64,000 nt of DNA from Trichomonas vaginalis G3 (Eukaryota; Parabasalia; Trichomonadida; Trichomonadidae): NCBI RefSeq assembly GCF_026262505.1, contig NC_067203.1, positions 15,264,392 to 15,328,391 on the forward strand, given 5' to 3'. This document shows positions 31,501-41,679 of this stretch, in pieces. Below the pieces are notes generated by a model. That model did not search any database, was not told where the DNA came from, and saw only the letters and a list, made by a program, of their open reading frames with translations. The translations under genes were made by a program, and so were the position numbers. The number at the start of each line of letters is the position of its first letter. Within the stretch, counting starts at the first letter, position 1.

Positions 31501-33426
31501 AAATGGTTTGCAAAAGAAGCTATCAAGAAGAACTCTTTGTATCCAAGTAGTCGCGAAACATGGAATTACGCAGCAGCTTTAGTTTGCGCAATAATTTTCG
31601 GTCAACCATTAGTTTTTGATGCAGAAATTTTGACTTTCGTTTTATCATTGATCAAAACGGATGACAGGGCTGTAAGAGAATGTGTCATTGGTATAATGCC
31701 AACACTCATTGAATCATTCATCCCAAGAATTCCTCGTCCTCAAGGTGTCAAAATTTCCGAGATAAACGAAGAAAACTATGATGATGCAGCATTTGAAGAC
31801 AGAAGAATGCCAACACAAGCCAGTAAAATGCCAAAATTCCTTACAAAAGAAGAATACTTGGATATCGAAACAATCAAGAAATACTTCCCTAACGAAGATG
31901 CAGAAGAACGTGTAAAGATGCACAAAGTTCTTTTCGACACTTTGGAAGAACTCGGAGATCCATTGGAACAAATGATTACATATTTAGTTGACGCACAAAT
32001 CCACAAAGATGACAATTTCTCGAAGACAAGAGTTGCATTTTGGTGTGCATTATGTAGATTCCTTGGCATCAATTTCACTCATAAACTCTTCGACAGAGCT
32101 TCTGTGATGATTAACTCACAATCTTTAGTTCCTCAACATGTTGTTGCTGCAGAAATATTTGCAGGAGTTTTGCATTCTGTTAAATCTCGTCCTTATTCAT
32201 ATGTAAAACAAGTTTCTGAGTTTGTTTTACCTTTCGTCACGAGATTATTAAGTACATGCGATCCTGTATATCATTCTCTTTGGTATCTTTCATTTTTCAT
32301 GTGTTTCAATGAGATGGATCCAAGAAGATTGTTTTGGTTGTACGAACACATTTTGACATGTGTTCCAACAGATGACAATTTAAGGGCTGCAAGAGCTGTT
32401 TCTTTGATAACTGATATACTTCTGGATGTTGCCTTTAAGATCAAGGGATTGACAGAAAAGATATGCGCAATTGCAACTGTTCCTTTGTTCTCAAACCAGG
32501 CACTTTCTTTCGAACAAATAAGAGAAAGTTCTGTCAGAGCATTAATTCAAATGGTTTCTCTGACATTTGACGTTGATTTACGTGGCAGAAATCAGGCATC
32601 ATTGGATTTACTGTCAAAATTTGTTGATACCACTGACAACGAAGATTTCATCAACAGATTTGTTGTCTCTTCCTTTGGTGTACAGAGTTTGGCAACACTT
32701 TCAATGGGAGAATTTGTTTTGTCACATTTCCAAAAATGGGCAACATATATCACAGGAAAAGATGAAGACAAAGAACAATTGGCAAGAGCAGGTTTATGTG
32801 CTGTTGCTTCTTCCAATTGGCTTGGCTCTATTTCCAAGTATCCTGTTGGTCCAAATGAAGGAAAAGAAGTTGTCAAACGAATATTGGCAGAATTTTTAAA
32901 AATTTCTCAACATCCATGGCAAATACAATGCGTTTTAATCTTGATCATTGAGTCGTTCCTAGCATCATCATACTTCCTATTTGATGATGACGAAGTCATG
33001 CCTCAAATTGTTGAAGATGTTGTCATTGTTGGATTGGGAACAAACCACACAGATGTTCAAGATGCAGCAGCACAATTGTTGACTTTCATTTGCCATCATT
33101 CGATGTCTTTTTCAGTGAGAATTTGTGACTTGATTCCAAGATTCTCAGCCATGTTACATGACCAACAGATACAAACAAGACTCGCAGGAGCTAAAGCTTT
33201 GTACGCTTTGATCAATGGAACAACAATGTTTGATGATGTCCCTCAATACGTAATTGATTGCTTCCAGATTCTTTCCGACGCAATGGAAACTGATAAAGCT
33301 GTGGAACCAACTATTTCTCAATCTTTCTCTGATTTCTGGTCAACAAATGAATCAAATCTAATGAAATCAGCTGCAGAAACACTGGCGCCATTCAGAGCTT
33401 CATTAAGGCCAAGTTATTTCTGCTAA
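28510..33426 (+). CDS. PSME4: Proteasome activator PA200/Blm10 (1638 aa)
   Basis: HEAT-repeat activator that caps the 20S proteasome and opens its gate. The N-terminus (LPPYIRTHLLEEEQNWKEAI...) and segments such as HNIWLTMFRNLW...FFELFARLSRQGYEDVPW match the known PA200 order (W-x-L-W, then LFARLA...I-D-W). The whole protein is helical repeat. The C-terminus has FSDFWSTNES followed by the last residues SYFC. The family ends in an HbYX-type YYA; here the penultimate Tyr is Phe. Length is slightly below the ~1840 of animals. ATG 28510 is the first in-frame ATG; there are no introns. Confidence 0.88.
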   Translation: MSLTNVKLAEHKRHLLPPYIRTHLLEEEQNWKEAIFANLEKYIQEGKPDQIDYWFNALDVYTSFETFTLTAAELEKIGYILYNFIITSKHLTLVSTAAQLFVSIIEPKHIKLNLKFDWKPIYKILYDSMLSHSKTRYTKYPSKFIETLIIFIRYARNYWEESATEKMLNEWKMILDPHYQTFTLGISQLTLFLPVNHNKHNIWLTMFRNLWTLYRSISYDFQFFELFARLSRQGYEDVPWSDMLPFIFNVAATHMGIPTALLETPLPQAVGINPELYSQFYKDCATLDEILALFAQIVAHLLTGSTRMQTRSLLSRMLYIIAPLCTVNTDSDDSDGEFDAPILFIDELINEYSKRVKYDRDFPEMAKLEPFNSEDHAWFAEQLIRLIVMNQFHENPPLNNIIKFAQICPSIVIPPVIQSIQYSFNYEHLKTTAIQSLLAIAPAVIYSGECFQDFMPLVVRSAEEISFMDTTKSSVVFSLISFIATTVPLTKEHEQFIFTITQRCIEFCEHAIGEDFIPSLGEILTTMSRLISTIPPHMATKIAQMVKNKVEDINGQALSSIVEALDNYAPPIFAEEALKATTLKQYTILKALARQTDQFYLEKMEQLTVTILGGFINTNKKIRDESCAVMKWILKNMLNTYPMLPKKTGYVNSKQIDLKWHVPKEESIEKADNLIKSCLSAAKELIESKNRDEQLQGITICRSIIKGTLAAVSSDDIPHYNDKEGMTTPPLERFHDQRIAQRFLETVDLLVTVISSEKFNRRAISQALKILEYANAPRDHIASEIEGLTTEHNYNADTGHVVLLAPQLEAMTYNVAYWKGLQLYSLRHSLMHVRFPKCTRTVLEHAFKLATHSYEKIRNAATSYISVTTASFHDNFFDLFDKAIDLLEKVGKSESQEIEGIGKKDDIIAGISDIITALPNCYMNRKTFYMIMRAALAICIQLSPDEHLDSARSLRQVIVILLDQTDSGDYLFSPKYLSKSDNIQDDEISDKPFSELRKWFAKEAIKKNSLYPSSRETWNYAAALVCAIIFGQPLVFDAEILTFVLSLIKTDDRAVRECVIGIMPTLIESFIPRIPRPQGVKISEINEENYDDAAFEDRRMPTQASKMPKFLTKEEYLDIETIKKYFPNEDAEERVKMHKVLFDTLEELGDPLEQMITYLVDAQIHKDDNFSKTRVAFWCALCRFLGINFTHKLFDRASVMINSQSLVPQHVVAAEIFAGVLHSVKSRPYSYVKQVSEFVLPFVTRLLSTCDPVYHSLWYLSFFMCFNEMDPRRLFWLYEHILTCVPTDDNLRAARAVSLITDILLDVAFKIKGLTEKICAIATVPLFSNQALSFEQIRESSVRALIQMVSLTFDVDLRGRNQASLDLLSKFVDTTDNEDFINRFVVSSFGVQSLATLSMGEFVLSHFQKWATYITGKDEDKEQLARAGLCAVASSNWLGSISKYPVGPNEGKEVVKRILAEFLKISQHPWQIQCVLILIIESFLASSYFLFDDDEVMPQIVEDVVIVGLGTNHTDVQDAAAQLLTFICHHSMSFSVRICDLIPRFSAMLHDQQIQTRLAGAKALYALINGTTMFDDVPQYVIDCFQILSDAMETDKAVEPTISQSFSDFWSTNESNLMKSAAETLAPFRASLRPSYFC

Positions 33427-34650
33427 AAAAAATATTTTTTTTAAGTAGAATATATAGAATAAAACTTGTATTGTTTTAAAAAATCAATCTATTTTTCTCA
33501 TAAATATACTAATACATGTCTTCTCATTTATAGAAAAAAAATATTCAAAATAATTTTTTGTTACAGTTTGAGTAAATGGTTAAAAAATATGACATTTTAA
33601 TTATAATAGATGTAACTATTATATTGTCAACACCATTACAATAAAAAAGGAAATTTATCGTGTCATTTCGGTTTTTAAGCTGGTTTTATTAAGCATTATT
33701 GATAATCAGCTGATATATATTAAATATTCTTGCTGATATTCCGAAATTTAATCGGACCAATATATGACACTTTTGTTTTGGCCTTCCAAGCTCTGAAATG
33801 AGAAATATACGCATAGGATAATTGTCAAATATTGTTAATGATGCTCTAGAGAGACAGAGTTAGAAGAATATTTCGATAGTTAATTCTTATGAGTTATTGT
33901 TCAGAAATCAGAGAAATTTCCAAAGCCCACTCAAAAATCAAGCTTAGCGTATATGAAAATATGTAGTTAATGACCATGATAGTCGTGTATATCCAATAAA
34001 CAAGTTAATTCTGACTTTTGAAATAATATTTAAACCGACGAAATCGGATTTGTCTGACGAGTGAAAATTATTTTGAAATAATAATGTATGTCAATTATAC
34101 ATGGCACGGCGGGCGCAAAAAGTGACAAAATAGAATACCTATGGTGGCAAGACAAAGGAAACATTTTTGTAAGGCAAACATTATATCAAATACCTTTACT
34201 TTGTAATAAGAAATATAATTATCACGAAATTACAAATAAATATTGTTTAATATAATTATGATTCTTAAAATTAAGTTTCGACCAAACGTCACTTTTATAT
34301 AAAAACAATCAAAAATATTTTTAATAGAAATTTTAATTGTATATATTTAATATTTACATAAATGAAGAGATATTTTTTTGTGAGGAAATCATGTCTCCTT
34401 TCAATTTTTTTATTGAGTTTTAAAAATGATAAATTTGGATTAGTTTAGTGTTTCATGAAATGATCATTTTAATTTCACTGAGATCCGTTAAAACTAATTT
34501 TTGAAATAACTCTCTCAAAATTATAAAATCAGGCCATGAAGACATTTTCATTGTACAAATAGTCTATATTAAAATTACCAATTTTTATATTTTATGAGAT
34601 GTCTTGGCCGTCAAATATTTTCTATTGAAAAATTTTCTTAGTTTTTCTAA
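33427..34650. other. 1.2-kb intergenic region, no gene seen
   Basis: AT-rich with long A/T runs. Holds the 3' end of the PA200 gene and the upstream region of the gene at 34651 (leader TTAGTTTTTCTAA-ATG). One GC-richer patch lies near 34100-34150 (GGCACGGCGGGCGC). No convincing ORF, terminal repeat or RNA gene found. Confidence 0.4.
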
Positions 34651-35223
34651 ATGTTTCCAAGATCAACATGCTTAAACTGCAAGTGCAACAACGTCGTCAT
34701 CGAAGGTGCCCAGCCCAGTAAGGCCTACCATACTGGCTTATCACTTGCAGAACAGCATGGTATCTTGAAAAGAGAAACTCCGATCTTCCATGTCCCAATG
34801 TACGCTGTTACTGTTTTCGATTTTGGAAGTGTTCGTTTCTCTCAAGTAAATGATCATCACATTGTGATGTCTTGCTCTTCTTGCAAGAAAACTTACCACC
34901 TTTATCAATCGAATGGCAACTTATTCATACAGAACTCAAAATACGTTGACATCAAAATTGATGAGATGAACGAAACAGCACAACAAATCGAAAACACAAT
35001 ACCAGCTACATTTATTCCTTTCTTTAAGCGTTTGTCATCCGATGACGAATGCGACTTCGTTGAAAATGATGACGAAAACGTCTACGACCAACCATCATCA
35101 TACCATACGATCCGTGGAACAGAAGACGATGACTACGATTACATGTTTTCAGGCACAATTGTTCCGATTGTTGGCTCCTACGTTGAAAGCATGGTCCAAA
35201 TCGTTCCAGAGATATACGCATAG
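34651..35223 (+). CDS. Zinc-ribbon-like acidic host protein (190 aa)
   Basis: C-x2-C at residues 7-10 (with a further Cys at 12) and C-x2-C at 75-78 (CSSCKKTYHLY), spaced like a split zinc ribbon. The C-terminal third is very acidic (SSDDECDFVENDDENVYD). Family not recognised; a nucleic-acid or protein-binding role is only a guess. Codon use is GC-richer than in the Polintons, as in the other host genes. Confidence 0.6.
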   Translation: MFPRSTCLNCKCNNVVIEGAQPSKAYHTGLSLAEQHGILKRETPIFHVPMYAVTVFDFGSVRFSQVNDHHIVMSCSSCKKTYHLYQSNGNLFIQNSKYVDIKIDEMNETAQQIENTIPATFIPFFKRLSSDDECDFVENDDENVYDQPSSYHTIRGTEDDDYDYMFSGTIVPIVGSYVESMVQIVPEIYA

Positions 35224-35578
35224 AATTATACAATATTTAAATGAATGAATATTTGTATACATATATATATTATAGAGTAGTAAATAGAGTTTTTTGTTGT
35301 TTTTTATCACAAAATCTATTTTTTCCCTTCTTCCTTTCTGGCGGATAGATTGTAAGGGATTGATATGATGACATAGCATCATAAGTTAATTCTATCATAA
35401 TATTATCTTCATTTTAAGGTAAATAACGCAATATTGCATAATCTTTTAATTTAAATTTGAGAATAAGGCACTAGATTGTGATGTACCTAAGAGATAATAA
35501 CATTTTATACTGCAGAAAGCTTTTTATTGCTTAATTTTTTTATGAGATTTTTATATTATTATTTAAATGTGTTTACAT

Positions 35579-36524
35579 AAGGATCTCGTATGGAGAAAAA
35601 TCTTCTCCAACTCTAAACTTCAGTTTGGAGACACTTTACAAATTGTAAACTTCAAATTGGCAAAATATATATCTCAATATCAGTCATATTCCTAAATTTA
35701 ACTCGGTTTGTGCTCAAACTTGATATATAGAAAGTACTTAACATTTAATTAAGAATTGGCAAATTATATCAAGGAATATTTTTGTAAATTCATGAATAAT
35801 ATAAATGAAAGTAATCAACATTGAAATGCGAAAGCAAACTCCCTTAGGCTAAACTGATTTTATTGGGAATCAATGGAAAATATTTTAGATTTAATTTTAT
35901 CGATGATCTAAGAGAGATCATTAATAGACTAGATGAAAACTATTGTAGTTTTATTCGTATTATCAAATAAAGATTGTTTTAAATTGAAAATGCATAAAAA
36001 TTCTGTGATATGATATTTTGTGGTAGTGACTAATATCTATAGGTGAAATATAATATAAACTCGCCATAAATGCGGAGTAAATATCCAAGAAATAAAAATT
36101 CAAATAATATATCTAAACAAACATTGGAACTATCTCTTGGGATCAGTAGAACATTGAAATCCCAAAAATATTGCCCATAGGAAGTTTCCATGAAAACGAA
36201 GGCAATGCCCGTCTCCAAAGCTTCTCCATTTCTCCATCTCCATGGAGAAATTGAAATAGTCTGTCTTCTCCACCAATTCAAAATTGAATACTTTCTCCAC
36301 GTCTCCATGGAGAAAATGTGAGGTGAACTCATTGGGATAATTGACATTTCAAACTTTACAAATCTAATGGTTTGTAAAGTTAAAATCTGACATTTTGATA
36401 AGAAACTAGGGGGTGATATTTGTAAAAAATAGGGTATAATTTACATTAAAATTTACAAAATTGGAGAAGCTTATATTTTGGAATTTGGAGATCCCAGCCG
36501 TTATTTCTCAAAACGAGATCCTTA
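35579..36524. mobile_element. MITE-like element with 8-bp target duplication
   Basis: Inverted termini AAGGATCTCGT...ACGAGATCCTT are flanked by the direct repeat GTTTACAT at 35571-35578 and 36525-36532. Near the ends the inverted match continues imperfectly (GGAGAAA/TGAGAAA). The interior holds several copies of the palindrome-like CTCCATGGAGAA (e.g. 36237-36248, 36302-36313) and no convincing transposase; the 105-codon frame within is unlikely to be real. An 8-bp duplication fits hAT-type or related transposases. Confidence 0.65.
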
Positions 36525-36853
36525 GTTTACATTATTTATTTATAAATGTATACATTTCATTATATAAATTAACTTTTAAGAGAGATTGACATAATATTAA
36601 TAATAATTTATGCATTTCTCTCAATCTGGAGAAGTTTCTTATTGCACTAATTGCACACATATACTAAGATATTTAATAATCAAAACTACAGTTCTTAAGA
36701 CATCAGGGTACACTTACACCCCTATGACATGGCCTTCAATTCAGATGGCGCTTCACGCCAGTTGTCAAAAATTTGAATTATACCCAGATGGGCGTAAGTG
36801 CAGCCTTAATAAAATCTCTGATCCACAAAATATATGTATGTTAGATGATATAT

Positions 36854-37399
36854 TTATTGGAAAACCTTATCAAGGTGAGAATGCAATTTGCTAACTGCCT
36901 CATCAAAATTGAAGTTTGGGTTGGATGCATCATTAAATGCGACAATCGGCAACTTTCCGATTCCACTGTAGAAGAAACTCTGATAAACAGTCCAATATAC
37001 TTGATCAGGTCCCAAACCTTGATAGGCAGAATTTGGATCATATAATGCTTCTTCATTGCAAGCAAATGTACAGGAAACCATGAACTTCTTTCCTTCTTTC
37101 TTATTAGGAATTCGAAAATATTCAGAGAGGACCAAGTCAATATATGTTTTTGCTTGACCTGGAAGACCAAGCCACCAAGTTGGTGTTTGAAGGATGATTA
37201 CATCTGCCCAGTCAAGTTTTGAAACCTCATCTTTAACATCATACCCTTGATCCATATGAGTGATTTTAGTTTCATGGCCCTTTTGTTTTAAATATTTCTC
37301 AATTTCAATAGAAAGGGAGTGATTAAGGCTACCCTTCGACTGAGGTGGCTGACCATATCCAGCATTAAGGATGAGGACCTTAGTGTTTTTTAGACTCAT
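36854..37399 (-). CDS. MdaB-like NAD(P)H:quinone reductase / flavodoxin fold (181 aa)
   Basis: Flavodoxin_2 family, FMN/FAD-dependent two-electron reductase acting on quinones or other oxidants. Evidence: an N-terminal beta strand and phosphate-binding loop region (KVLILNAGYGQPPQSKGSLN), the WADVIILQTPTWWLGLPGQ segment typical of MdaB-type proteins, and full length for the family. Anaerobic protists often acquired such genes from bacteria; transfer here is inferred from family distribution only. Intact; promoter side toward 37400-37460. Confidence 0.8.
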   Translation of the reverse strand: MSLKNTKVLILNAGYGQPPQSKGSLNHSLSIEIEKYLKQKGHETKITHMDQGYDVKDEVSKLDWADVIILQTPTWWLGLPGQAKTYIDLVLSEYFRIPNKKEGKKFMVSCTFACNEEALYDPNSAYQGLGPDQVYWTVYQSFFYSGIGKLPIVAFNDASNPNFNFDEAVSKLHSHLDKVFQ

Positions 37400-37462
37400 T
37401 TTAGAAAGTGAGTTCAGAAATTGAATGAGAAATTTTCTTTGTAATTGGATTAGAAAAATTTA

Positions 37463-37605
37463 AGGGTGCCCTATAGACGATAGACCACCCTCAGAAAAGC
37501 ACTTTTAAGGCTATTATATTGAGAACTAGAATCTGGATAATCCATTCATTCGAGTTCTAATAAGGTTAATTTTGTGATGTTTACATTATCGTTATAGGGC
37601 ACCCT
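37463..37605. mobile_element. Short MITE (143 bp) with TA duplication
   Basis: Inverted termini AGGGTGCCCTATAGACGATA / TTATCGTTATAGGGCACCCT, 17-18 of 20 matched, flanked by TA on both sides. Non-coding. It lies about 65 bp upstream of the MdaB-like start codon and might affect its promoter. TA duplication fits a mariner-type origin. Confidence 0.65.
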
Positions 37606-38185
37606 TAATGCTTGTGAAAAAAAATAAGAAAAAAAATTATCCAAACGATTCAATATGCATCCGATAATCATATTCTCATACCGAAACAATTTTTTTTATA
37701 CATTCAATTTTGAATGAAAAAATTGGATTCCAATTCTGAAAAAAACAATCAAAACATTCAAAATTCTCATTCTGACTTTAAAAAAAAACAAACAGTCCAG
37801 CATTTCGAAGCTATTTAACTTATGGAAAAGGAATCGATACCAGGAAAATTTCCCGGTAGAAAAAAAAATTTTTGAAAGGAAAAAATTGAGAGGGAGGCCA
37901 AAATTGGAGTTATTAAAAACAAAATTTTATAGCAATTATATCTGCAATTTCTTTATATGACTGATGGAGATAGTGTCAAATGCAGCTAAATCTGGCTGAA
38001 ATCATATAATTGTGAACTTTTTTCGTAATCATTGGATATTTTTTCATATTTATATATATTAGGCTGGTCTAAGAGTCAATTAGTTCCGTATTTAACAGGT
38101 ATATTATAATAAGTGAAAAACTTATAGCATTTTTTGAGATATATTAATTAAACGAATAATTAAACAAAACATATACAAACAATAT
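37606..38185. other. AT-rich intergenic region
   Basis: Long A and T runs between the short MITE and the end of the RTEL1-like gene. Nothing further recognised. Confidence 0.35.
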
Positions 38186-40429
38186 TTAGTTATTACAAAC
38201 AAGTTTTCGGAGTTTTTCATTCATCATCAAAAGAATAATATCTCTGGCATTTTCATCATCAATAGCTTGTATTCCTTCTCTAAGTTTATCAATATTATTA
38301 GTTTTCTTAAAATGAAGAAGAACTTGAGAAATTTGAGCTTGAATTTCAACAGGTAATTGCTTGATTGAATGAGCAGAAACTGATGCTCGAGTTACAACAT
38401 TTGGATTGATAATTTCGCGTTGAGTACGCGTAAATTGCGACAAATACGGATCATTTATTGGTTTGTTTTCAATTATTTCTTTTTGTAATTTTCTTTTTTC
38501 TTCGTAAAATAATTTCAATTTCTTTTCAAGAACATTCCAATTATTCAGAGTAATTACACTTGGTTTTACCCATTTCGGAAGCAATTCTATCATTCCATCA
38601 TATCTATTATCAATAAGAACAACAACTGACCAATCATCTTTATGCCTAATTGCTCTGCCAATTGATTGATTAACAACTCTCATTGCACTATCAATATACC
38701 ATTTCATTCCCGATCCTTTCTTTTTAGATTCATAGAATTGTTTTCTCAAAATAACTTTAGGATCTTTAGTATTAGGAAAAGGAATTCCTACAACAAAAAC
38801 AGATCTAGCATAATCATCAGAAAAATCAATTCCTTCACTCATTTTTCCTCTACAAACAGCGAAAAGAGCTGCACCTTCTTCTTTAACAGCATTTTCTTTA
38901 AATTGAGAAACAATTGATGAAAAATCTCCAAATGTCCTTGGCTCAATAAATATCTTCTTTTTCGTATCAATACTATGAACATCGAACTCCGACAAACTCG
39001 AGAAACTCGGGAAGAAAACTAAAGATCCATTCGGAGACAAAGAAAATAATTTTGAAAGTGCAGATTTCAACTCAACTTTTTGTTGATTATCATTACGATT
39101 CGCGTAAGTAAAAGAAAGTCTATTTCCAAATGGTCCTTCACCACAACAAATGACAAGTAATTGCTCAGGTTTAGCAATATGTGGGTTCTCAAGAATAATT
39201 GGAAATTTGTATCCGAAATAAGAAGCGAAAGTTTCCAAAGGAGCCAAAGTTCCACTTGTCAAAATTATTGTCCTTGGTTGTAAATTAACAATTTCACTAA
39301 ATGCCTTTTCTGGTGTGAAGCAGTATATATTAAAACAATGATCAGTACTCAAAGAAATAGTATAAAAATTATCAATAAGACTTTCATTTCTTTTGTTTTC
39401 GTGATACAAAAAATCAAAAAATTGCAAAATCAAATCTAAACTTTCTTGTTCATTCTGCGATAAGCAGTAAAGAACTGGGTTATCAAGGAATGCTTTCAAC
39501 AATCGTTTGAAGGGTCTGATTGTTCTATAATCAATCTTGCATTTAGAAAAGAAATCAAATAAAAATTTTGCATTTTTCAAAACAAAATTTTGGTGAATTT
39601 CTTTTCGAAGTAATTCTAATTTGTCACAAACTAAATTAGAAAACTCTTTAGCAAGTTCTACAGATGTAATACCGAACGTAACAACTTCTCCAATTACATT
39701 AGACTGCTGGCGACTCAAGAAACTTCTTAAAACACAAAATTTGTTGAAAGGAACGGACATTGAAAAATATTCACAACATTGTTCTGGAAAATTATGTGCT
39801 TCATCAAATATGACAACAGACTTGTTGAAAACAACTGAGGGAAGGGAACTGCGTGAAATAGGATCTGCGATGTACGTGTAAGGAGATAAAATAAAATCTG
39901 CGGTTTTGACGTTAAATTGGGAAACAAAAAAAGGACAAACGGCTTCGTTTCTGCATATATCAACAAAACTATCGATGTCTAATAGTGAATTTATTACTTT
40001 TTTTGATACTTGTTCGATTTTGGATTCGTTATCATAAATGCACTGATTTTTCTGTCGTAATTCACGACAGAATCTGGATTGTAAGGATGATTCCATCTTC
40101 TGGATATTGTCGTGAAGACATAAATATGTTCTTGATGCAATAATTGAAGTGGTCGGTTGAAATTTGGTTCGTTTTAGTTCTTTAATAACATTTGATAGCT
40201 GTGAATGCGTTCGTGATGAATATATAATGCGACTGGATGTGTTACGTTGTTGGCGCCATGATAAAACTGAACATAATAATGACAAAGTTTTACCTGTTCC
40301 TGTTGGTGATTCTAAGATAGCATAATTTCCGGTGTCACATGATTCAATTACTTTTGACATATATGTTTCTTGAAGCGGATATGGCTTGTATGGAAAATGG
40401 ATCGAAACTTCATTTATGTTTACATCCAT
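38186..40429 (-). CDS. RTEL1: RTEL1/FANCJ-type Fe-S DNA helicase (747 aa)
   Basis: Superfamily 2 XPD-like 5'-3' helicase acting in recombination control and genome stability. Walker A SPTGTGKT at 41-48, motif Ia region RTHSQLSNVIKELKRT, four cysteines (104, 121, 130, 165) placed as in the 4Fe-4S domain, DEAH box 209-212 (VIFDEAHNF), and motif VI QSIGRAIRHKDDW near the C-terminus. The N-terminal FPYKPYPLQETYM is closest in memory to RTEL1 rather than to FANCJ or DDX11. It lacks the C-terminal harmonin-like and RING parts of the animal protein. Intact. Confidence 0.85.
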   Translation of the reverse strand: MDVNINEVSIHFPYKPYPLQETYMSKVIESCDTGNYAILESPTGTGKTLSLLCSVLSWRQQRNTSSRIIYSSRTHSQLSNVIKELKRTKFQPTTSIIASRTYLCLHDNIQKMESSLQSRFCRELRQKNQCIYDNESKIEQVSKKVINSLLDIDSFVDICRNEAVCPFFVSQFNVKTADFILSPYTYIADPISRSSLPSVVFNKSVVIFDEAHNFPEQCCEYFSMSVPFNKFCVLRSFLSRQQSNVIGEVVTFGITSVELAKEFSNLVCDKLELLRKEIHQNFVLKNAKFLFDFFSKCKIDYRTIRPFKRLLKAFLDNPVLYCLSQNEQESLDLILQFFDFLYHENKRNESLIDNFYTISLSTDHCFNIYCFTPEKAFSEIVNLQPRTIILTSGTLAPLETFASYFGYKFPIILENPHIAKPEQLLVICCGEGPFGNRLSFTYANRNDNQQKVELKSALSKLFSLSPNGSLVFFPSFSSLSEFDVHSIDTKKKIFIEPRTFGDFSSIVSQFKENAVKEEGAALFAVCRGKMSEGIDFSDDYARSVFVVGIPFPNTKDPKVILRKQFYESKKKGSGMKWYIDSAMRVVNQSIGRAIRHKDDWSVVVLIDNRYDGMIELLPKWVKPSVITLNNWNVLEKKLKLFYEEKRKLQKEIIENKPINDPYLSQFTRTQREIINPNVVTRASVSAHSIKQLPVEIQAQISQVLLHFKKTNNIDKLREGIQAIDDENARDIILLMMNEKLRKLVCNN

Positions 40430-40889
40430 TATGAAATTTCAATTAAAAATAATCGTCAATTTTTGTCACTTTTGATATTTCTCATAATAATAGAATACAA
40501 AATCAAATATATAAGTAAAATTTGTTCACAAACTTTTCAAAAAAAATTGCCAATTCAAGCAGAAAACCAAAAGTTAGTGAGTTACAAATCTTCTGTCATG
40601 ATGAGTCATGAACTACTTCAAAAGTACCGTTGATTATTCATGGATCAACTTCCTTGTGTTTTATTTTACTAATTTACAAATAAAAATTATTTTATTTTCC
40701 AAAATTTCAAACGTACGCCTTAAGAAATTTAATCCTAAAACAACAATAAATTCTTCCTTCGTAATACAAGATCATATTTTCGATAGGCATTTTCTAAAGC
40801 TTTGGGGATTCAATATCATCTCGGAACTTTTAATTTAAACAAGCACTCACTCGTAACTTACTTTTAAAAAATATTGTATTCATTTAAAT
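40430..40889. other. Intergenic region upstream of RTEL1-like gene
   Basis: AT-rich; frames of up to 87 codons here have no recognisable content. Includes the promoter of the minus-strand helicase gene (TTTCATA directly before its ATG). Confidence 0.35.
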
Positions 40890-41085
40890 TTGAAATTTCT
40901 AATTTTTTTACCTTATCATGGTTTTAGTAATGTTATTCTTGGATACCGTGACGTTAATAATCATGTTGTTATTAGTTGTTCTGCATCCTCACAAGGGGAA
41001 GTTTTCATTCCACGAACCGTCAGGGAAATATACAGCAATGATTGGTATAAGCCTGCATTTTATAATTGTAAAAAATCAATTACTA
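40890..41085 (+). pseudogene. BspA-like gene fragment (N-terminal part)
   Basis: The translation YRDVNNHVVISCS...GEVFIPRTVREIYS matches the start of the BspA-like gene at 1165 (YRENSNNQVVIGC...GEVFIPKDVTEIYS). There is no ATG in front, and after about 60 codons the homology stops abruptly at AGGGATGCGACGG, where unrelated sequence begins. A truncated relic. Confidence 0.75.
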
Positions 41086-41570
41086 GGGATGCGACGGTTT
41101 TACGCCATGACCGTTTAAAAATAGAATAATACGCCATTTTTGGGGCCGAATTGTTGCATGCTAAGTTCGGTCAACGATAGAAATTGAGTGGAAATTAATC
41201 GTCGAGGAAGTACGATTATGTAAAGTAAAAAAATGTTGTGGGATTTTTAATATTATATATTATTTTATAATAAAAATTTTTTGAGTCATTTTAAGAAGCA
41301 CATATAATTTTTTGAATTTAAAAATTAAAGTAGTGTCAAACGAATTTATCACTTAATTTAATACTCAGATTTCTTAAAATTAAAGAAAAAAAGGTTTTCT
41401 GAGAACTTTTGAGAATGGTTTTCAAATTCCATTATTGAAAATATATAGGTATTGTATGAAATTCAAACTCTATATTTATTAAAATTCTAAATTTTTAATA
41501 AAATAACTTTTCAGAGGAATATGATTTTGAATGGTTGATTAATAAGTATAAAAATGTCTACGATTTTAAG

Positions 41571-41633
41571 GAGGGAATTGTTCCTTATGAGGTATACATC
41601 ATAACTATATACCTCATAAGGAACAATTCCCTC
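41571..41633. repeat. Perfect 26-bp inverted repeat with 11-bp loop
   Basis: Arms 41571-41596 and 41608-41633 (GAGGGAATTGTTCCTTATGA... and its complement). Located 47 bp left of Polinton B. No coding context; it could be a tiny foldback element or a 3'-end hairpin. Confidence 0.8.
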
Positions 41634-41679
41634 TTGATAGCTGGGAAACTTTCTCTGAATAACTTATCATTTGGAGAAA

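Noticed and set aside
36030-36347. 105-codon minus-strand frame
   Set aside because: Falls within the MITE-like element, with composition driven by its palindromes; no transposase motifs.
36610-36894. 94-codon plus-strand frame overlapping the MdaB-like gene
   Set aside because: No recognisable features, and its end overlaps the 3' end of a well-supported gene on the other strand.
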